Of a stretch of 64,000 nt of DNA, positions 33,999 through 43,990 are shown one piece after another; within the stretch, counting starts at the first letter, position 1, and each line of letters opens with the position of its first letter. Both the position numbers and the translations under genes were made by a program. The notes beneath the pieces were generated by a model. That model made no database searches. It saw only the letters and a program-made list of their open reading frames with translations, and was not told where the DNA came from. Source of the stretch: Candidatus Cohnella colombiensis (GTDB lineage Bacteria; Bacillota; Bacilli; Paenibacillales; Paenibacillaceae); the NCBI GenBank assembly GCA_029203125.1, contig CP119317.1, forward strand, positions 2,728,001 through 2,792,000. The letters run 5' to 3'.

Positions 33999-35174
33999 CT
34001 ATACTTTAGCATAATCGCGCGCAGTACTTACAATCGTTCCATTCACAATCGTCGTCTGAGCGAGCGGGATATTGCGGTACTTGCGGACAACGACCAAGTC
34101 CGCCAACTTGCCCACCGCAATCGATCCCAGCTCATCACCACGCCCCATGGATCGAGCAGGATTGAGAGATGCCATCGCCACTGCTTCATGCAAAGGAACA
34201 CCCTCTGCCTCCAAAACATAAAGCGAATGCAACAACGATGCAGGATGATAGTCCGAGCAAATCAAATCAACCGCACCTGCTTTTATCGCATCGCTCGCTT
34301 TCATGTTGCCGTCATGCGATCCACCACGAACGATGTTCGGCGCTCCGACACAGACGCTCATCCCGTGGAGCTTCGCATAGCTCGCTGTCTCTAGACTTAG
34401 CGGGAATTCCGACACTGTTGCACCGAAAGACCGAGAGTGGTTCACCGTGTCTTCACTATCATCATCATGTGAAGCAACTGCAATGCCACGCTCACGAGCT
34501 TTTGAAGTCAAGGCTCGCAAACGATCCCAATCGACCCGTGCCCGCCGTTCTTGAAGCTCTTCCACGATGACTGCTACTTCATCGATGCCTACACCTTGAT
34601 TTTTCATCACATAGCGCTCAAATGCACCCGGTCGATGATACTGCCCCTGTCCTGGCGAATGATCCATTAACGACAAATAATCGATTAATCCCTCATCAAT
34701 AACCCGCTCTGCCAATCCGAAACCAGTCAAATGAGAAACCTCATAACGAAGATGAATGCCGTGTCGGATCATCGCTCGTTCCGTGCGGCATGAATCAATT
34801 AAGGCAATCATCTCACCAACAAGATGCTCCCCGCGCAAGCTGAGACCTACACCTAACGACAAAGAATGAAGCATCGTTGTAATCCCGTGTCCCGCTAGCT
34901 TACGCTCAAATTGTAGAAAAGCCATATCCATCGGAAATAACGTGTTCGGACGAGGCTCCGTTTCCTTCTCAATCGCATCACAGTGAACATCAATCAACCC
35001 TGGGAGTACCCACATACCATTTGCATCCACCACCTGATCGCCAAGATCAGTAACTCCATCAAATTGTCCGATTTCAGTGATAATCCCATTTTCCACGACG
35101 AGGTCCGCCTGAATGACATCCTGCTCACGCACGATTAACCCGCCAACTACGAACATTCGACCAGCATTCGCCAT
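33999..35174 (-). CDS. phnM: PhnM-type phosphonate metabolism amidohydrolase
   Basis: 391 residues. The amidohydrolase core has GLIDVHCDAIEKETEPRPN (about 56-74), characteristic of PhnM, and ICSDYHPASLLHS near the end for the last metal ligand. PhnM removes pyrophosphate from ribose-1-methylphosphonate triphosphate in the C-P lyase pathway; no other phn gene is present, so it may act on another substrate. Near the C-terminus, residues YRNIPLAQT are encoded by a 25-bp exact copy of the dispersed repeat (34056-34080). ATG 35174 with GAGGTGG. Confidence 0.88.
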   Translation of the reverse strand: MANAGRMFVVGGLIVREQDVIQADLVVENGIITEIGQFDGVTDLGDQVVDANGMWVLPGLIDVHCDAIEKETEPRPNTLFPMDMAFLQFERKLAGHGITTMLHSLSLGVGLSLRGEHLVGEMIALIDSCRTERAMIRHGIHLRYEVSHLTGFGLAERVIDEGLIDYLSLMDHSPGQGQYHRPGAFERYVMKNQGVGIDEVAVIVEELQERRARVDWDRLRALTSKARERGIAVASHDDDSEDTVNHSRSFGATVSEFPLSLETASYAKLHGMSVCVGAPNIVRGGSHDGNMKASDAIKAGAVDLICSDYHPASLLHSLYVLEAEGVPLHEAVAMASLNPARSMGRGDELGSIAVGKLADLVVVRKYRNIPLAQTTIVNGTIVSTARDYAKV

Positions 35175-35196
35175 TCAGACACCACCTCTATTCCTC

Positions 35197-36783
35197 TTAT
35201 GGTGCAACCTCTAAAAATTTAACGTCGGGAAGCCGCTCCATCGCGGTCCGCATCGCATATTCATTTTCAAATAGAGCAACATTATTGTCGTTCTTATCCT
35301 TGACGAGAGCCGAGTTGATCCGGAACTTCGAAGAATCAATCTTGTCTCCAACGAGCCAGCGAGCGAATTGGAAGGATGTCCGATTAAGTAGAATTTCCAC
35401 CCCATACTCGTTCCGCATCCGATATTCAAATACCTCAAATTGCAACTGTCCGACAACGCCCAAATAAGTGTCCTCGAACACCCCCACTGAACGGAATACT
35501 TGCACCATACCTTCTTCCGTCAGTTGATCGAGCCCTTTAATATACTGTTTTTGCTTCAGTGCATTTTTAACAGTAACTTTTGCGAAGATTTCCGGTGAAA
35601 ATGTAGGCAGTTCATCAAAAATGATATCGCGTCCTTCGCTCAGACTATCTCCAATTCGGAAGATGCCTGGATCGAACAAACCAATAATATCACCTGGATA
35701 TGCCGTCTCCACAATATCTCTGTCCTGAGCTAGAAATTGCTGTGGTTGTGACAGCTTAATCTCTTTGCCAGCGCGAACGTGACGAACACCCATCCCACGT
35801 TGGAATTTTCCTGAGCATATCCGCAAGAACGCAATCCGGTCACGGTGAGCAGGATTCATGTTCGCTTGAATTTTGAAAATGTAGCCTGAAAACTTCTCGT
35901 CTATTGGTTCAACCGCACCTTCTGTACTTTTCCGTGAAGTCGGTGCTGGTGCGAGCTGAAGGAAATTTTCGAGAAACGTTTGAACGCCGAAGTTGTTGAC
36001 CGCACTGCCGAAGAATACCGGAGTAAGCTCACCGCGGCTTACCTTGTCATAATCGAACGGATCGCCGGCAACGTCTAACAATTCCAGATCTTGCGCCAAT
36101 TGGTCAGCTAAAGAATCGCCTGCCATCTCGCGAATAATCGGATCATTGTAATCGCTTGTCTTACGCACTTCGATTTTCGAGTGGTCTTTCCCTTGGAATA
36201 GCTCCACTTGGTTTTTCATCCGATCGTACACGCCGCACAGCTCGCGCCCCATACCAATCGGCCAGTTCATCGGAACCGAGCGGATCCCGAGTACACGCTC
36301 AATTTCCTCAAGCAGCTCGAACGGATTTTGGCCCTCGCGGTCCAGCTTGTTAATAAAGGTGAAGATCGGAATGCCACGTTTGCTACACACTTGGAACAGC
36401 TTGATCGTCTGTGCCTCAACACCTTTGGCAACGTCGATCAACATAACCGCGCTATCCGCAGCCGTCAGTGTCCGGTAAGTGTCCTCACTAAAGTCTTGGT
36501 GACCTGGTGTATCCAGAATGTTCACTTGTTTATCCGAATACTGAAATTGCATGACAGAGGAAGTAACCGAAATTCCCCGTTGCTTCTCAATTTCCATCCA
36601 GTCACTCGTCGCATGACGCGCTGCTTTACGCGCTTTTACTGAACCTGCAGTATGAATCGCTCCTCCGAATAGAAGCAGCTTCTCGGTTAGTGTTGTTTTC
36701 CCCGCATCCGGGTGTGAAATAATCGCAAAAGTACGGCGCTTCTCAACCTCTTGCCGTAGCTCATCTGATAGCTTTGAACTCAT
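35197..36783 (-). CDS. prfC: Peptide chain release factor 3
   Basis: 528 residues, GTPase that recycles RF1/RF2 from the ribosome. P-loop SHPDAGKTT (about 19-27), switch II DTPGHQDF and NKLD are intact; the C-terminal domains are of full length. The ribosome site before ATG 36783 is weak and distant (AAGGG). It starts the leftward run that continues through phnM 22 bases downstream. Confidence 0.95.
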   Translation of the reverse strand: MSSKLSDELRQEVEKRRTFAIISHPDAGKTTLTEKLLLFGGAIHTAGSVKARKAARHATSDWMEIEKQRGISVTSSVMQFQYSDKQVNILDTPGHQDFSEDTYRTLTAADSAVMLIDVAKGVEAQTIKLFQVCSKRGIPIFTFINKLDREGQNPFELLEEIERVLGIRSVPMNWPIGMGRELCGVYDRMKNQVELFQGKDHSKIEVRKTSDYNDPIIREMAGDSLADQLAQDLELLDVAGDPFDYDKVSRGELTPVFFGSAVNNFGVQTFLENFLQLAPAPTSRKSTEGAVEPIDEKFSGYIFKIQANMNPAHRDRIAFLRICSGKFQRGMGVRHVRAGKEIKLSQPQQFLAQDRDIVETAYPGDIIGLFDPGIFRIGDSLSEGRDIIFDELPTFSPEIFAKVTVKNALKQKQYIKGLDQLTEEGMVQVFRSVGVFEDTYLGVVGQLQFEVFEYRMRNEYGVEILLNRTSFQFARWLVGDKIDSSKFRINSALVKDKNDNNVALFENEYAMRTAMERLPDVKFLEVAP

Positions 36784-36837
36784 GTAGGTGGTAGTCCCTT
36801 CCTCATAAAATGACAGCTTTCATTATAACACATAAAA

Positions 36838-36878
36838 TAACCCTCCCACAGTATCACTTATACCACTTGGGAGGGTTA
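36838..36878 (-). terminator. Terminator downstream of the DUF4380 gene
   Basis: 10-bp perfect stem AACCCTCCCA / TGGGAGGGTT followed by ATTTTATG on the minus strand, 20 bases past the stop. Confidence 0.85.
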
Positions 36879-36897
36879 CCTATATCCATACGATTCC

Positions 36898-37827
36898 TTA
36901 TTTCACATAGGCTTTAACCTGATCAACGGCATCTTGTTCCGAGCCTTGTCGTAGGTCCAATCCCTTGACAACCTGCCACATTTCAATGTGCTCGACGGAA
37001 TGACCGGATTCTACCTCTTGCAGTTCACCAAGCGTCTCCAGCTCTAGCATCCGCGTACTCGTATATAACTCGAACGAAACGCCGAAATCCGGGTATGTCC
37101 CGCCGGCGATGGAGCGATAGTGCTTTATGAAAGTGTCCCCATGATTGCTATATGCCGCCCAGCCCGCTTCGTTGTCCGTTCCGAACTTATAAGGAGTTGG
37201 ACCCTCCCCTTGATTAACGACAACTGCTGTTTCCGTAAATACAATTCGAGGATCGTTCAAGCGACAATATGGCCACAAAATAAACCGACGATTCGGCAAC
37301 AATCCATTATCCGATCCTGTCATTGGCACAACCGCACGTCCACCAGCACTCATGACCGAAAGCGCCCATGGTGCGAAATTGATCGGCCAAGCACCTTTGT
37401 TCGTTACACGGTGCGTTACCGTTATTGCACCATTATCGGAGCTGAGTTGTATTTCAATTTCCTTCGCCATCTGCGTCCAGCGCTCAACTGCAGGCCGTAA
37501 CACGATACCGCGCTCTCCAACTTGTGCCCACTCTACAGGCTCATTATCTGGATAAGTTGTCCGGGGAATCCTCTCCGGACTCGTCCAAAGACGGTGTCCG
37601 CCATAGATGTGCCACTGATCGCCACCAACTGGATCGAACGACTCACCGCTCTCGTAGAGCGTATCGTCAACATCCTCGAAAAATAAGTTCTTTCCTTTCG
37701 TAGTAGACAAGTGAATAATCCGCGGTCCAAAATCAAGCGTCGCCATGAGCTCCACTTGTCCATCTGATAATGACACGCATTTACCCCATCTTGGATGCTG
37801 AATAACTTCAATTAGTGCTCCTGGCAT
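36898..37827 (-). CDS. DUF4380 family protein, aldose-epimerase-like fold
   Basis: 309 residues, all-beta pattern with GPRIIHLSTTKGKNLFFE (about 34-51) and GGHRLWTSPER, resembling galactose mutarotase-like folds. The position just after the galK-galE-galT operon suggests a sugar mutarotase or related role; this is inferred. ATG 37827 with AAAGGGAG at some distance. It has its own terminator. Confidence 0.75.
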   Translation of the reverse strand: MPGALIEVIQHPRWGKCVSLSDGQVELMATLDFGPRIIHLSTTKGKNLFFEDVDDTLYESGESFDPVGGDQWHIYGGHRLWTSPERIPRTTYPDNEPVEWAQVGERGIVLRPAVERWTQMAKEIEIQLSSDNGAITVTHRVTNKGAWPINFAPWALSVMSAGGRAVVPMTGSDNGLLPNRRFILWPYCRLNDPRIVFTETAVVVNQGEGPTPYKFGTDNEAGWAAYSNHGDTFIKHYRSIAGGTYPDFGVSFELYTSTRMLELETLGELQEVESGHSVEHIEMWQVVKGLDLRQGSEQDAVDQVKAYVK

Positions 37828-37869
37828 GCGAATACCGCTCCCTTTGCATCATGATATAACTCTATTCTA

Positions 37870-39435
37870 TCAGATGATCGATGCTTTCGTTAAGAAGTAT
37901 TTGAATGCTTCCTGTCCGGCTTCATCTCGCTTGTAAACACCAGCATCGTGAAGCACTGCACTAAATTTGCCTCCAACTGCACCTTGTAGCAATTGCTTTG
38001 CGGTCGGCGCTTCTTGGTTCGTTCCATGCAGCTCCACCAGATCCGCAATCCATGCCAAATGATGATGAAGAGGGTGATCCAATGCTTGCAGCGCGATTGG
38101 GTCGAAAGCAACATTGCCCGTAAGAATATCAGCTACAAGTCCAAGCTCTGTCTGTAATCTCCCTGGTAAAACCGCCAAACCCATAACCTCGATTAAGCCG
38201 ATATTTTCTTTTTTGATGTGATGCAATTGCTGATGGGGGTGAAAAATACCGTCCGGGTGCTCCTCGCTCGTTCGATTGTTGCGCAGCACGAGATCGAACT
38301 CATAAGTGCCATCGCCTTTTTTTCGAGCAATCGGTGTTATTGTATTATGAGGTACCCGAGTAACTCCATCTCCGCTGAACGCAACAATTTCAGCATGCGG
38401 ATCATTGTATTCACGCCATGCCTCTAATACGTACACTGCAGCACGAAGCAGCGCATCTCGATCTTTCGACTGCATGCGAATAACGGACATCGGCCATTCC
38501 ACAATGCCTAGATTCACTTCCGGCTCCCGCACACAGCTATGCCATTGTTGAACAGTCGCAACCTCCATTGGGAACACATGTCGTCCTGCCTGGAAGTGAT
38601 CGTGATTCAAGATAGAGCCTCCAACTATCGGTAAATCCGCATTGGATCCGACAAAATAGTGCGGAAATTGCTCAATGAAATCAAGTAATCGTGCGAACGT
38701 TTCTGGTGATATGACCATCGGAACGTGTTCACTGCTGAGTACAATGCTGTGCTCGTTATAGTAGACGTATGGCGAATATTGAAAGAACCACTCTTTGCCC
38801 TCTAATGTCAGTGGCAAAATGCGAATATTTTGGCGCGCAGGATGATCAAGTCGCCCTGAATAACCAACATTTTCTTTGCAAAGCAAACACTTCGGATAGC
38901 TCGATTGCGGGAGCGTCTTTAGCAAAGCGATCTCGCGAGGGTCCTTCTCCGGCTTTGACAGGTTGATCGTAATTTCCAATTCACCGTATGTCGTCTTATG
39001 TTTCCAATAGCCATTCTTTAGAATCCGATCCATTCGAATGTAGTTTGAATCGATGTTCATTTGATAAAACCAATCGGTAGCCGCTTGAATGCCATTATCT
39101 TTAGTATGCTGAATAAATTTTCGCTGGATTTCTGAAGGTCGAGGCATGAGTAATCCCATTATTCGCGCATCGAATAAGTCACGAAAGGTGACCGTATCCC
39201 CTTCAATCAGTCCCCTCTGAACAGCCTCATCTAGCAATGGGTCTAACAATGGGACTGGACTCTCAGGTAATGACGCACTATCAATTTCGGGAACATTCTC
39301 TTCAGGCTCCATTAACGAAAATAAATCTAGCATTGCGTTTCGTGACATTTCCAGATCAAGTGGATCAATTAACTTTTGTCTCATAGCAAAAGTAAGTAAT
39401 CTCTCAATGTGTATCGTAAGCGTCTCATCAGGCAT
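37870..39435 (-). CDS. galT: UDP-glucose--hexose-1-phosphate uridylyltransferase (type 2)
   Basis: 521 residues, the length of the Bacillus-type GalT. Conserved PRPSEIQRKF, KCLLCKENVGYSGR and LNHDHFQAGRHVFP, with the HxHxxxRH-like active site. It exchanges UMP between UDP-glucose and galactose-1-phosphate in the Leloir pathway. ATG 39435 follows AGGAGG; the longer frame upstream overlaps galE and has no site. 17 bases after galE. Confidence 0.94.
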   Translation of the reverse strand: MPDETLTIHIERLLTFAMRQKLIDPLDLEMSRNAMLDLFSLMEPEENVPEIDSASLPESPVPLLDPLLDEAVQRGLIEGDTVTFRDLFDARIMGLLMPRPSEIQRKFIQHTKDNGIQAATDWFYQMNIDSNYIRMDRILKNGYWKHKTTYGELEITINLSKPEKDPREIALLKTLPQSSYPKCLLCKENVGYSGRLDHPARQNIRILPLTLEGKEWFFQYSPYVYYNEHSIVLSSEHVPMVISPETFARLLDFIEQFPHYFVGSNADLPIVGGSILNHDHFQAGRHVFPMEVATVQQWHSCVREPEVNLGIVEWPMSVIRMQSKDRDALLRAAVYVLEAWREYNDPHAEIVAFSGDGVTRVPHNTITPIARKKGDGTYEFDLVLRNNRTSEEHPDGIFHPHQQLHHIKKENIGLIEVMGLAVLPGRLQTELGLVADILTGNVAFDPIALQALDHPLHHHLAWIADLVELHGTNQEAPTAKQLLQGAVGGKFSAVLHDAGVYKRDEAGQEAFKYFLTKASII

Positions 39436-39452
39436 GAGTGTGTGCCTCCTGT

Positions 39453-40439
39453 CTAGCTGTTGTAACCTTGTGGATGTTGACTGTGCCAACTCCACGCACT
39501 CGCAATAATGGCCTCTAAGCTACTCCGCTTTGGCTCCCAGCCTAATTGTTGACGTGCACGATCGGAAGAAGCGATAAGTACTGCGGGATCTCCCGCACGA
39601 CGTGCTTCGTACCGTTCTGGAATCGCGTGACCGGTCACTTGACGCGCAACCTCTATGATTTGCTTCACCGAGTAGCCTTCACCACTGCCTAGATTATAGA
39701 TGGCGCTATCGTTTCCTTTTCGTAAGCTATCAAGTGCTAACAGATGTGCATCTGCCAAGTCGCTAACATGAATGTAGTCGCGAATACATGTACCGTCTGC
39801 TGTTGGATAATCATCACCGAACACCGAGATATACTCTCTTTGATTCAATGCAACCTGCAGGACGATCGGAATAAGATGTGACTCTGGCGTATGATCTTCG
39901 CCGATTCGACCCGACTCGTGTGCACCAGCAGCATTAAAGTAACGCAATGAGACCGATTTGATGCCATGTGCGATATCAAACCAATGAATCATTTTCTCCA
40001 TCGATAATTTCGTTTCACCATAAGTATTTAGTGGGGCTGTACGATCATATTCATTGATTGGGATGCGCTCTGGATCACCATATGTTGCCGCAGTGGATGA
40101 AAATACGATTCGCTTCACTCCTGATTTTTGCATTTGCTCTAATAAGCACAGCGTTCCATAGACGTTGTTGTGATAATATTTAGCAGGGTCCGCCATACTT
40201 TCTCCAACAAGGGAATAGGCTGCAAAATGAATAACTCCGTCGATTTCATTCTCTGCAAAAACACGCGCAAGGAAATCCCCATCGCGTAAATCTCCTACAT
40301 ACAATTTACAACCACTCACTGCTTCCTCATGCCCTTGGTACAAGTTGTCAACAACGACAACCTGCTCCCCTTTCTCTAACAATGCTGCAACTGCGTGAGA
40401 TCCGATATATCCTGCTCCGCCTGTTACGAGAACCGCCAT
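39453..40439 (-). CDS. galE: UDP-glucose 4-epimerase
   Basis: 328 residues, extended SDR. NAD-binding GGAGYIGSH (7-15), catalytic SST (114-116), Tyr140 and Lys144 in YGETK are intact. It interconverts UDP-glucose and UDP-galactose. ATG 40439 with GAGGAGG, three bases after the galK stop. Confidence 0.97.
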   Translation of the reverse strand: MAVLVTGGAGYIGSHAVAALLEKGEQVVVVDNLYQGHEEAVSGCKLYVGDLRDGDFLARVFAENEIDGVIHFAAYSLVGESMADPAKYYHNNVYGTLCLLEQMQKSGVKRIVFSSTAATYGDPERIPINEYDRTAPLNTYGETKLSMEKMIHWFDIAHGIKSVSLRYFNAAGAHESGRIGEDHTPESHLIPIVLQVALNQREYISVFGDDYPTADGTCIRDYIHVSDLADAHLLALDSLRKGNDSAIYNLGSGEGYSVKQIIEVARQVTGHAIPERYEARRAGDPAVLIASSDRARQQLGWEPKRSSLEAIIASAWSWHSQHPQGYNS

Positions 40440-40442
40440 CTT

Positions 40443-41624
40443 CTATACCTCCTCTTTTACCTGATGAACACCGTCACCAATGTCGCATACATAAAATGCA
40501 GGTACTAATCCTGTTGCCTTTTCGTAGACGTTACCCACATTTGCTATAAAACGTTCAATCGACGCTTCATGTACAAGCGACACCGTACAGCCACCAAACC
40601 CTGCACCCGTCATCCGTGAGCCGAGCACTCCGGGCACCTGTCTTGCTGCTGCAACCATTGTATCAAGCTCAATGCCCGTCACCTCGTACAGATCACGTAG
40701 TGAATCGTGCGACGCATTCATCAGCTTACCGAAGCTGTCCAAATCATTATTGTTCAAGACGACCATCGATTGCGCTACTCGATCGATTTCTTCCACTACA
40801 TGTCTAGCGCGACGACGAACTGTTTCATCTTGGATAAGATACGCATTCGCATTAAATTGCTCTAGAGTTAATTGTCCTAATAGCGTGAGCTCTGGGAATG
40901 CTTGTTGAAGGTGCTGTACTGCTTGTTCGCACTGGGCTCGACGTTCATTATATTTGGAATCGACAAGCCCACGGCGCTTGTTCGTATTTCCGATAACAAG
41001 CTTATATTCACCCGATTGGAAGGGTACAAGCTCATACTTTAACGTATCGCAATCCAGTAAAATTGCATGATCCTTAACCCCATTCGCCACAGCGAATTGA
41101 TCCATTATGCCACAATTCACACCTACGAATTGATTCTCAGCATGCTGTGACCACTGCGCGATTTGTACTGTATCGATAGACTTACCCTCTAAGGTAAGAA
41201 GAGCGAACGCTGTAACCACTTCAATCGATGCAGAAGATGACAACCCCGCGCCGTTTGGAATTTCACCATGATAGAGCATGTTATACCCTTGACTCAGTTC
41301 AATCCCTCTCTGAGCAAGCTCCCAGACAATCCCCTTCGGATAGTTCGTCCAATCATCTGCCTCATTGAACGCAATACCCTCGATGTCTACCTCGCGTGTG
41401 AGTGGAAAATTCGTAGATGCGAAAGCAAGCTTACGATCCGCACGAGCGGATAACAATAACGTCGTACCGAACGTAAGTGCTGCTGGAAATACCGAGCCTC
41501 CATTATAATCCGTATGCTCCCCAATCAAATTCACCCGACCAGGTGCATGAAACACTTGAATGCCACTCTCATCACTACCATAAGCTTGTATAAATTGTGT
41601 CTTCAATGCTGTTAGATTAACCAT
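40443..41624 (-). CDS. galK: Galactokinase
   Basis: 393 residues, GHMP kinase. Signature GRVNLIGEHTDYNGG (about 29-43), the ATP loop GAGLSSSASIE and the C-terminal MTGAGFGGC are intact. First gene of galK-galE-galT, transcribed away from the AraC-type regulator. ATG 41624 with GAGGAGAG. Confidence 0.97.
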   Translation of the reverse strand: MVNLTALKTQFIQAYGSDESGIQVFHAPGRVNLIGEHTDYNGGSVFPAALTFGTTLLLSARADRKLAFASTNFPLTREVDIEGIAFNEADDWTNYPKGIVWELAQRGIELSQGYNMLYHGEIPNGAGLSSSASIEVVTAFALLTLEGKSIDTVQIAQWSQHAENQFVGVNCGIMDQFAVANGVKDHAILLDCDTLKYELVPFQSGEYKLVIGNTNKRRGLVDSKYNERRAQCEQAVQHLQQAFPELTLLGQLTLEQFNANAYLIQDETVRRRARHVVEEIDRVAQSMVVLNNNDLDSFGKLMNASHDSLRDLYEVTGIELDTMVAAARQVPGVLGSRMTGAGFGGCTVSLVHEASIERFIANVGNVYEKATGLVPAFYVCDIGDGVHQVKEEV

Positions 41625-41800
41625 AGTTCAACTCTCCTCAAATTCATCTTATACTTCTATCCAAACAGTTGATTTCTTGCCACTGCGTCTACATTCACAA
41701 CTAATTGCATTCGCTACTCTGAGCGCTGTTCCTTCATTTACCCTACCATTTCCTACATATCGAACGCTGTTGTTTTCTGCCATAAGTATATCTAGGATAC

Positions 41801-41885
41801 TTGGTTTCACCAATGGTATGATGTGAGTATCATATGGACAAATGTGACTTTTTATCGCTTTAAAGATTTCATTTCATGCTATAAT
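41801..41885 (+). promoter_or_regulatory. gal/araC divergent regulatory region with extended -10 promoter
   Basis: Within the 294-base space between galK and the regulator: a palindrome TTGGTTTCACCAA (41801-41813) that could be an operator, and a perfect extended -10 TGCTATAAT (41877-41885) for the regulator gene with a poor -35. No equally clear galK promoter was found. Confidence 0.55.
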
Positions 41886-41918
41886 CAAAATAGAAGTCGC
41901 CACTAAGGAGGACCCCAT

Positions 41919-42776
41919 ATGACCACGAAACCAACCTATCGCGTAGCATCAAATCCCACATACCTAGACGATTCTCGCGAGCTTAGCGTACTCTATTCTG
42001 GAGACAGCCAAACGAAGCCCGAACATCGGAACGGACCTAAAATCGTCGATTATTTTTTATTACATCATGTGATATCTGGTAGTGGTCAATTCACCACAGC
42101 AGAGTTCGATGGCAAGCTGTCCGCTGGACAAAGCTTTCTCATCCATCCTAAGCAACTGTTCCAATACGTTGCTGACGTACACGAGCCTTGGCGATATCGA
42201 TGGGTAGCCTTCACAGGCAATTATGCTGCTACTCTAGTTGCGGAATCTGGATTCACAACTGGGATCCCCGTCATCTCAACAGGAGATAATCGCAAACCAC
42301 GTGACTATTGTCGCGCAATCTTCGATACATTTCGTGCACGTAGCAATTCCGCATCCTTAGAAGCTAACGGTCAACTTTATCTTCTCTTTGCTTGCTTGCA
42401 AGCGCATGCTACTAATCTTCCTATTTCTCCACTTCGTCCAGACTCTCATAATGAACAACTCGTGAATCAAGTGATCAGCTTTTTGTCGACACAGTATGCC
42501 GAACCGCTCACCATCGAAGCTATGGCTGAATCGCTTGGATATAATCGCGCATATTTATCGCGTCTTTTTAAACTACGCACACAACAAACTCCTGTTACAT
42601 TTTTAAACAAGCTACGAGTCGATCAAGGACGCAGATTACTACGTGAAAGACCCGAACTCACAATCGAACAAATCGCATCTTCTGTCGGTTTTCAAGACGC
42701 GCTTTACTTCTCCAAACAATTCCGCCGTTGGTATGCTCAAGCCCCTACCGAATATCGCGCATCTGTGGGCCGCTAA
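41919..42776 (+). CDS. AraC family transcriptional regulator, probably of the gal operon
   Basis: 285 residues. N-terminal AraC-type ligand-binding cupin (to about 150) and C-terminal double helix-turn-helix with LTIEAMAESLGYNRAYLSRLFK and TIEQIASSVGFQDALYFSKQFRRW. Divergent from galK, so local control of galactose use is likely but inferred. ATG 41919 with AAGGAGGA. A REP-like repeat array starts 20 bases after the stop. Confidence 0.88.
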   Translation: MTTKPTYRVASNPTYLDDSRELSVLYSGDSQTKPEHRNGPKIVDYFLLHHVISGSGQFTTAEFDGKLSAGQSFLIHPKQLFQYVADVHEPWRYRWVAFTGNYAATLVAESGFTTGIPVISTGDNRKPRDYCRAIFDTFRARSNSASLEANGQLYLLFACLQAHATNLPISPLRPDSHNEQLVNQVISFLSTQYAEPLTIEAMAESLGYNRAYLSRLFKLRTQQTPVTFLNKLRVDQGRRLLRERPELTIEQIASSVGFQDALYFSKQFRRWYAQAPTEYRASVGR

Positions 42777-42795
42777 GTATGTTTATCTGCATCCC

Positions 42796-42927
42796 TACCG
42801 CAATATCCCTCTCGCTCAGATTGGAGGATTATTCACTATATTGTACCCGTACCACGGTATCCCCCTCGCTCAGTGTTGGAGATCATTCTCTTAGTCAAAC
42901 CAATACCACAATATCCCTCTCGCTCAG
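42796..42927 (-). repeat. REP-like repeat array, three copies with 54-bp period
   Basis: Cores at 42796-42819, 42850-42873 and 42904-42927, each TACCRCRRTATCCCYCTCGCTCAG on the plus strand; the period is exactly 54 bases, with partial similarity in the spacers (TTGGAG-ATTC). It lies left of the transposase-like gene and is opposite in orientation to the array on its right side. No gene is in 42777-43039. Confidence 0.85.
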
Positions 42928-43039
42928 ACATGGGGATATTAATGTAGATGCTTGATGTTTTTGTATACTTGCATTTTTCACATTTTCACAACGCCAAATA
43001 CTCGCTCGCATGATCATTGCTGATGCGAACTGGGGGGCT

Positions 43040-43972
43040 TTATCCGATTTTTGCAGCTACTTCTGGACTTCTTGATCGTTTAGTGGAGCGACGAGATGGA
43101 GTGCAAGTTAACGTGGGATAAGTTATCGTTTGATGTGTGACGCAATCTCTAAGCAACCAGTTGAATATCGTGTTTCCTTTATGGTTGTAAATGTATGTAA
43201 ACTCATCGAGGTAGACCTGAAGATGCTTGGAACCTATACCCCGATAAGTTCCGGACAAGTATTTTTCAGCATGATAGCAAATGTTAAACATCTCTCTCGT
43301 TCGTCTTCTTATTCCGAATCGACCACCATTGACGATCGCAGTATTTCGGGCTTCGGGAACAACATGCTTCATCAAAAAACCGCTCGTAGTCGTAGCGTAA
43401 CTTCGAACGGGTGCTTGCAGCCGCGGACATACTTTTATTTTCAAATATTGCTTATTTCCCATCTCATCTTCTGAGGTTGCGACATGGATGGGTTGCTCCA
43501 CCTGATGCCAGTTCTCTGACTTATATCTTAAATGACTATACATCGTTTCATCGTTCACGCGAACGAGTCCAGTCATCAAATTGTTCGTGTCAAATTGATG
43601 CATCGCATTGCGGATTTTGTGATACATAAGCCAGGCTGTTTTGTAGGTGACCTTAATTAGTTTTGATAATTGACGGGCGTTAGTGCCCCAAAAGCTGATC
43701 GGAGGATATGAAAGAAAATAAATCGCCCTAAACCATGAGAGCAGCGGAGTGCGTGTTCCACGGAAAATGGTGTCTGAAATCAAAGAGGTCTGCTTGTGAC
43801 AATGAAGGCATTCATATAGAGGGAGCTTGCGCGTAGATATAACGGAACATTTACCTCGTGCACATTCAGGGCATATAAAACCATCGGGCCACTTCATGTC
43901 AAAAAGCGCACGGATACAATCCTCTTCAGATTGAAAATAACGATCAAAATCGCCCATGCTCTCGATTTCCAC
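43040..43972 (-). CDS. IS1595 (ISXO2-like) family transposase, possibly degenerate or domesticated
   Basis: 310 residues. N-terminal zinc ribbon with CPEC and CLHCHKQTS, then the ISXO2-like core: IFRGTRTPL, TYKTAWLMYHKIR and the catalytic-type VNDET. Further on, YLSGTYRGIGSKHLQVYLDEF is typical of the family. Where relatives read TDGWxGY, this protein has VNGGRFG, so a conserved Asp seems replaced by Asn. No terminal inverted repeats or target duplication were seen. GTG start with GAGGTGAT. It is flanked on both sides by arrays of the REP-like repeat. Confidence 0.8.
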   Translation of the reverse strand: MEIESMGDFDRYFQSEEDCIRALFDMKWPDGFICPECARGKCSVISTRKLPLYECLHCHKQTSLISDTIFRGTRTPLLSWFRAIYFLSYPPISFWGTNARQLSKLIKVTYKTAWLMYHKIRNAMHQFDTNNLMTGLVRVNDETMYSHLRYKSENWHQVEQPIHVATSEDEMGNKQYLKIKVCPRLQAPVRSYATTTSGFLMKHVVPEARNTAIVNGGRFGIRRRTREMFNICYHAEKYLSGTYRGIGSKHLQVYLDEFTYIYNHKGNTIFNWLLRDCVTHQTITYPTLTCTPSRRSTKRSRSPEVAAKIG

Positions 43973-43990
43973 AAGATCACCTCGCGCACA

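Noticed and set aside
42643..42955. Plus-strand frames with YRNIPLAQ-type repeats after the AraC gene
   Set aside because: They begin inside the AraC gene out of frame and only read through the repeat array.
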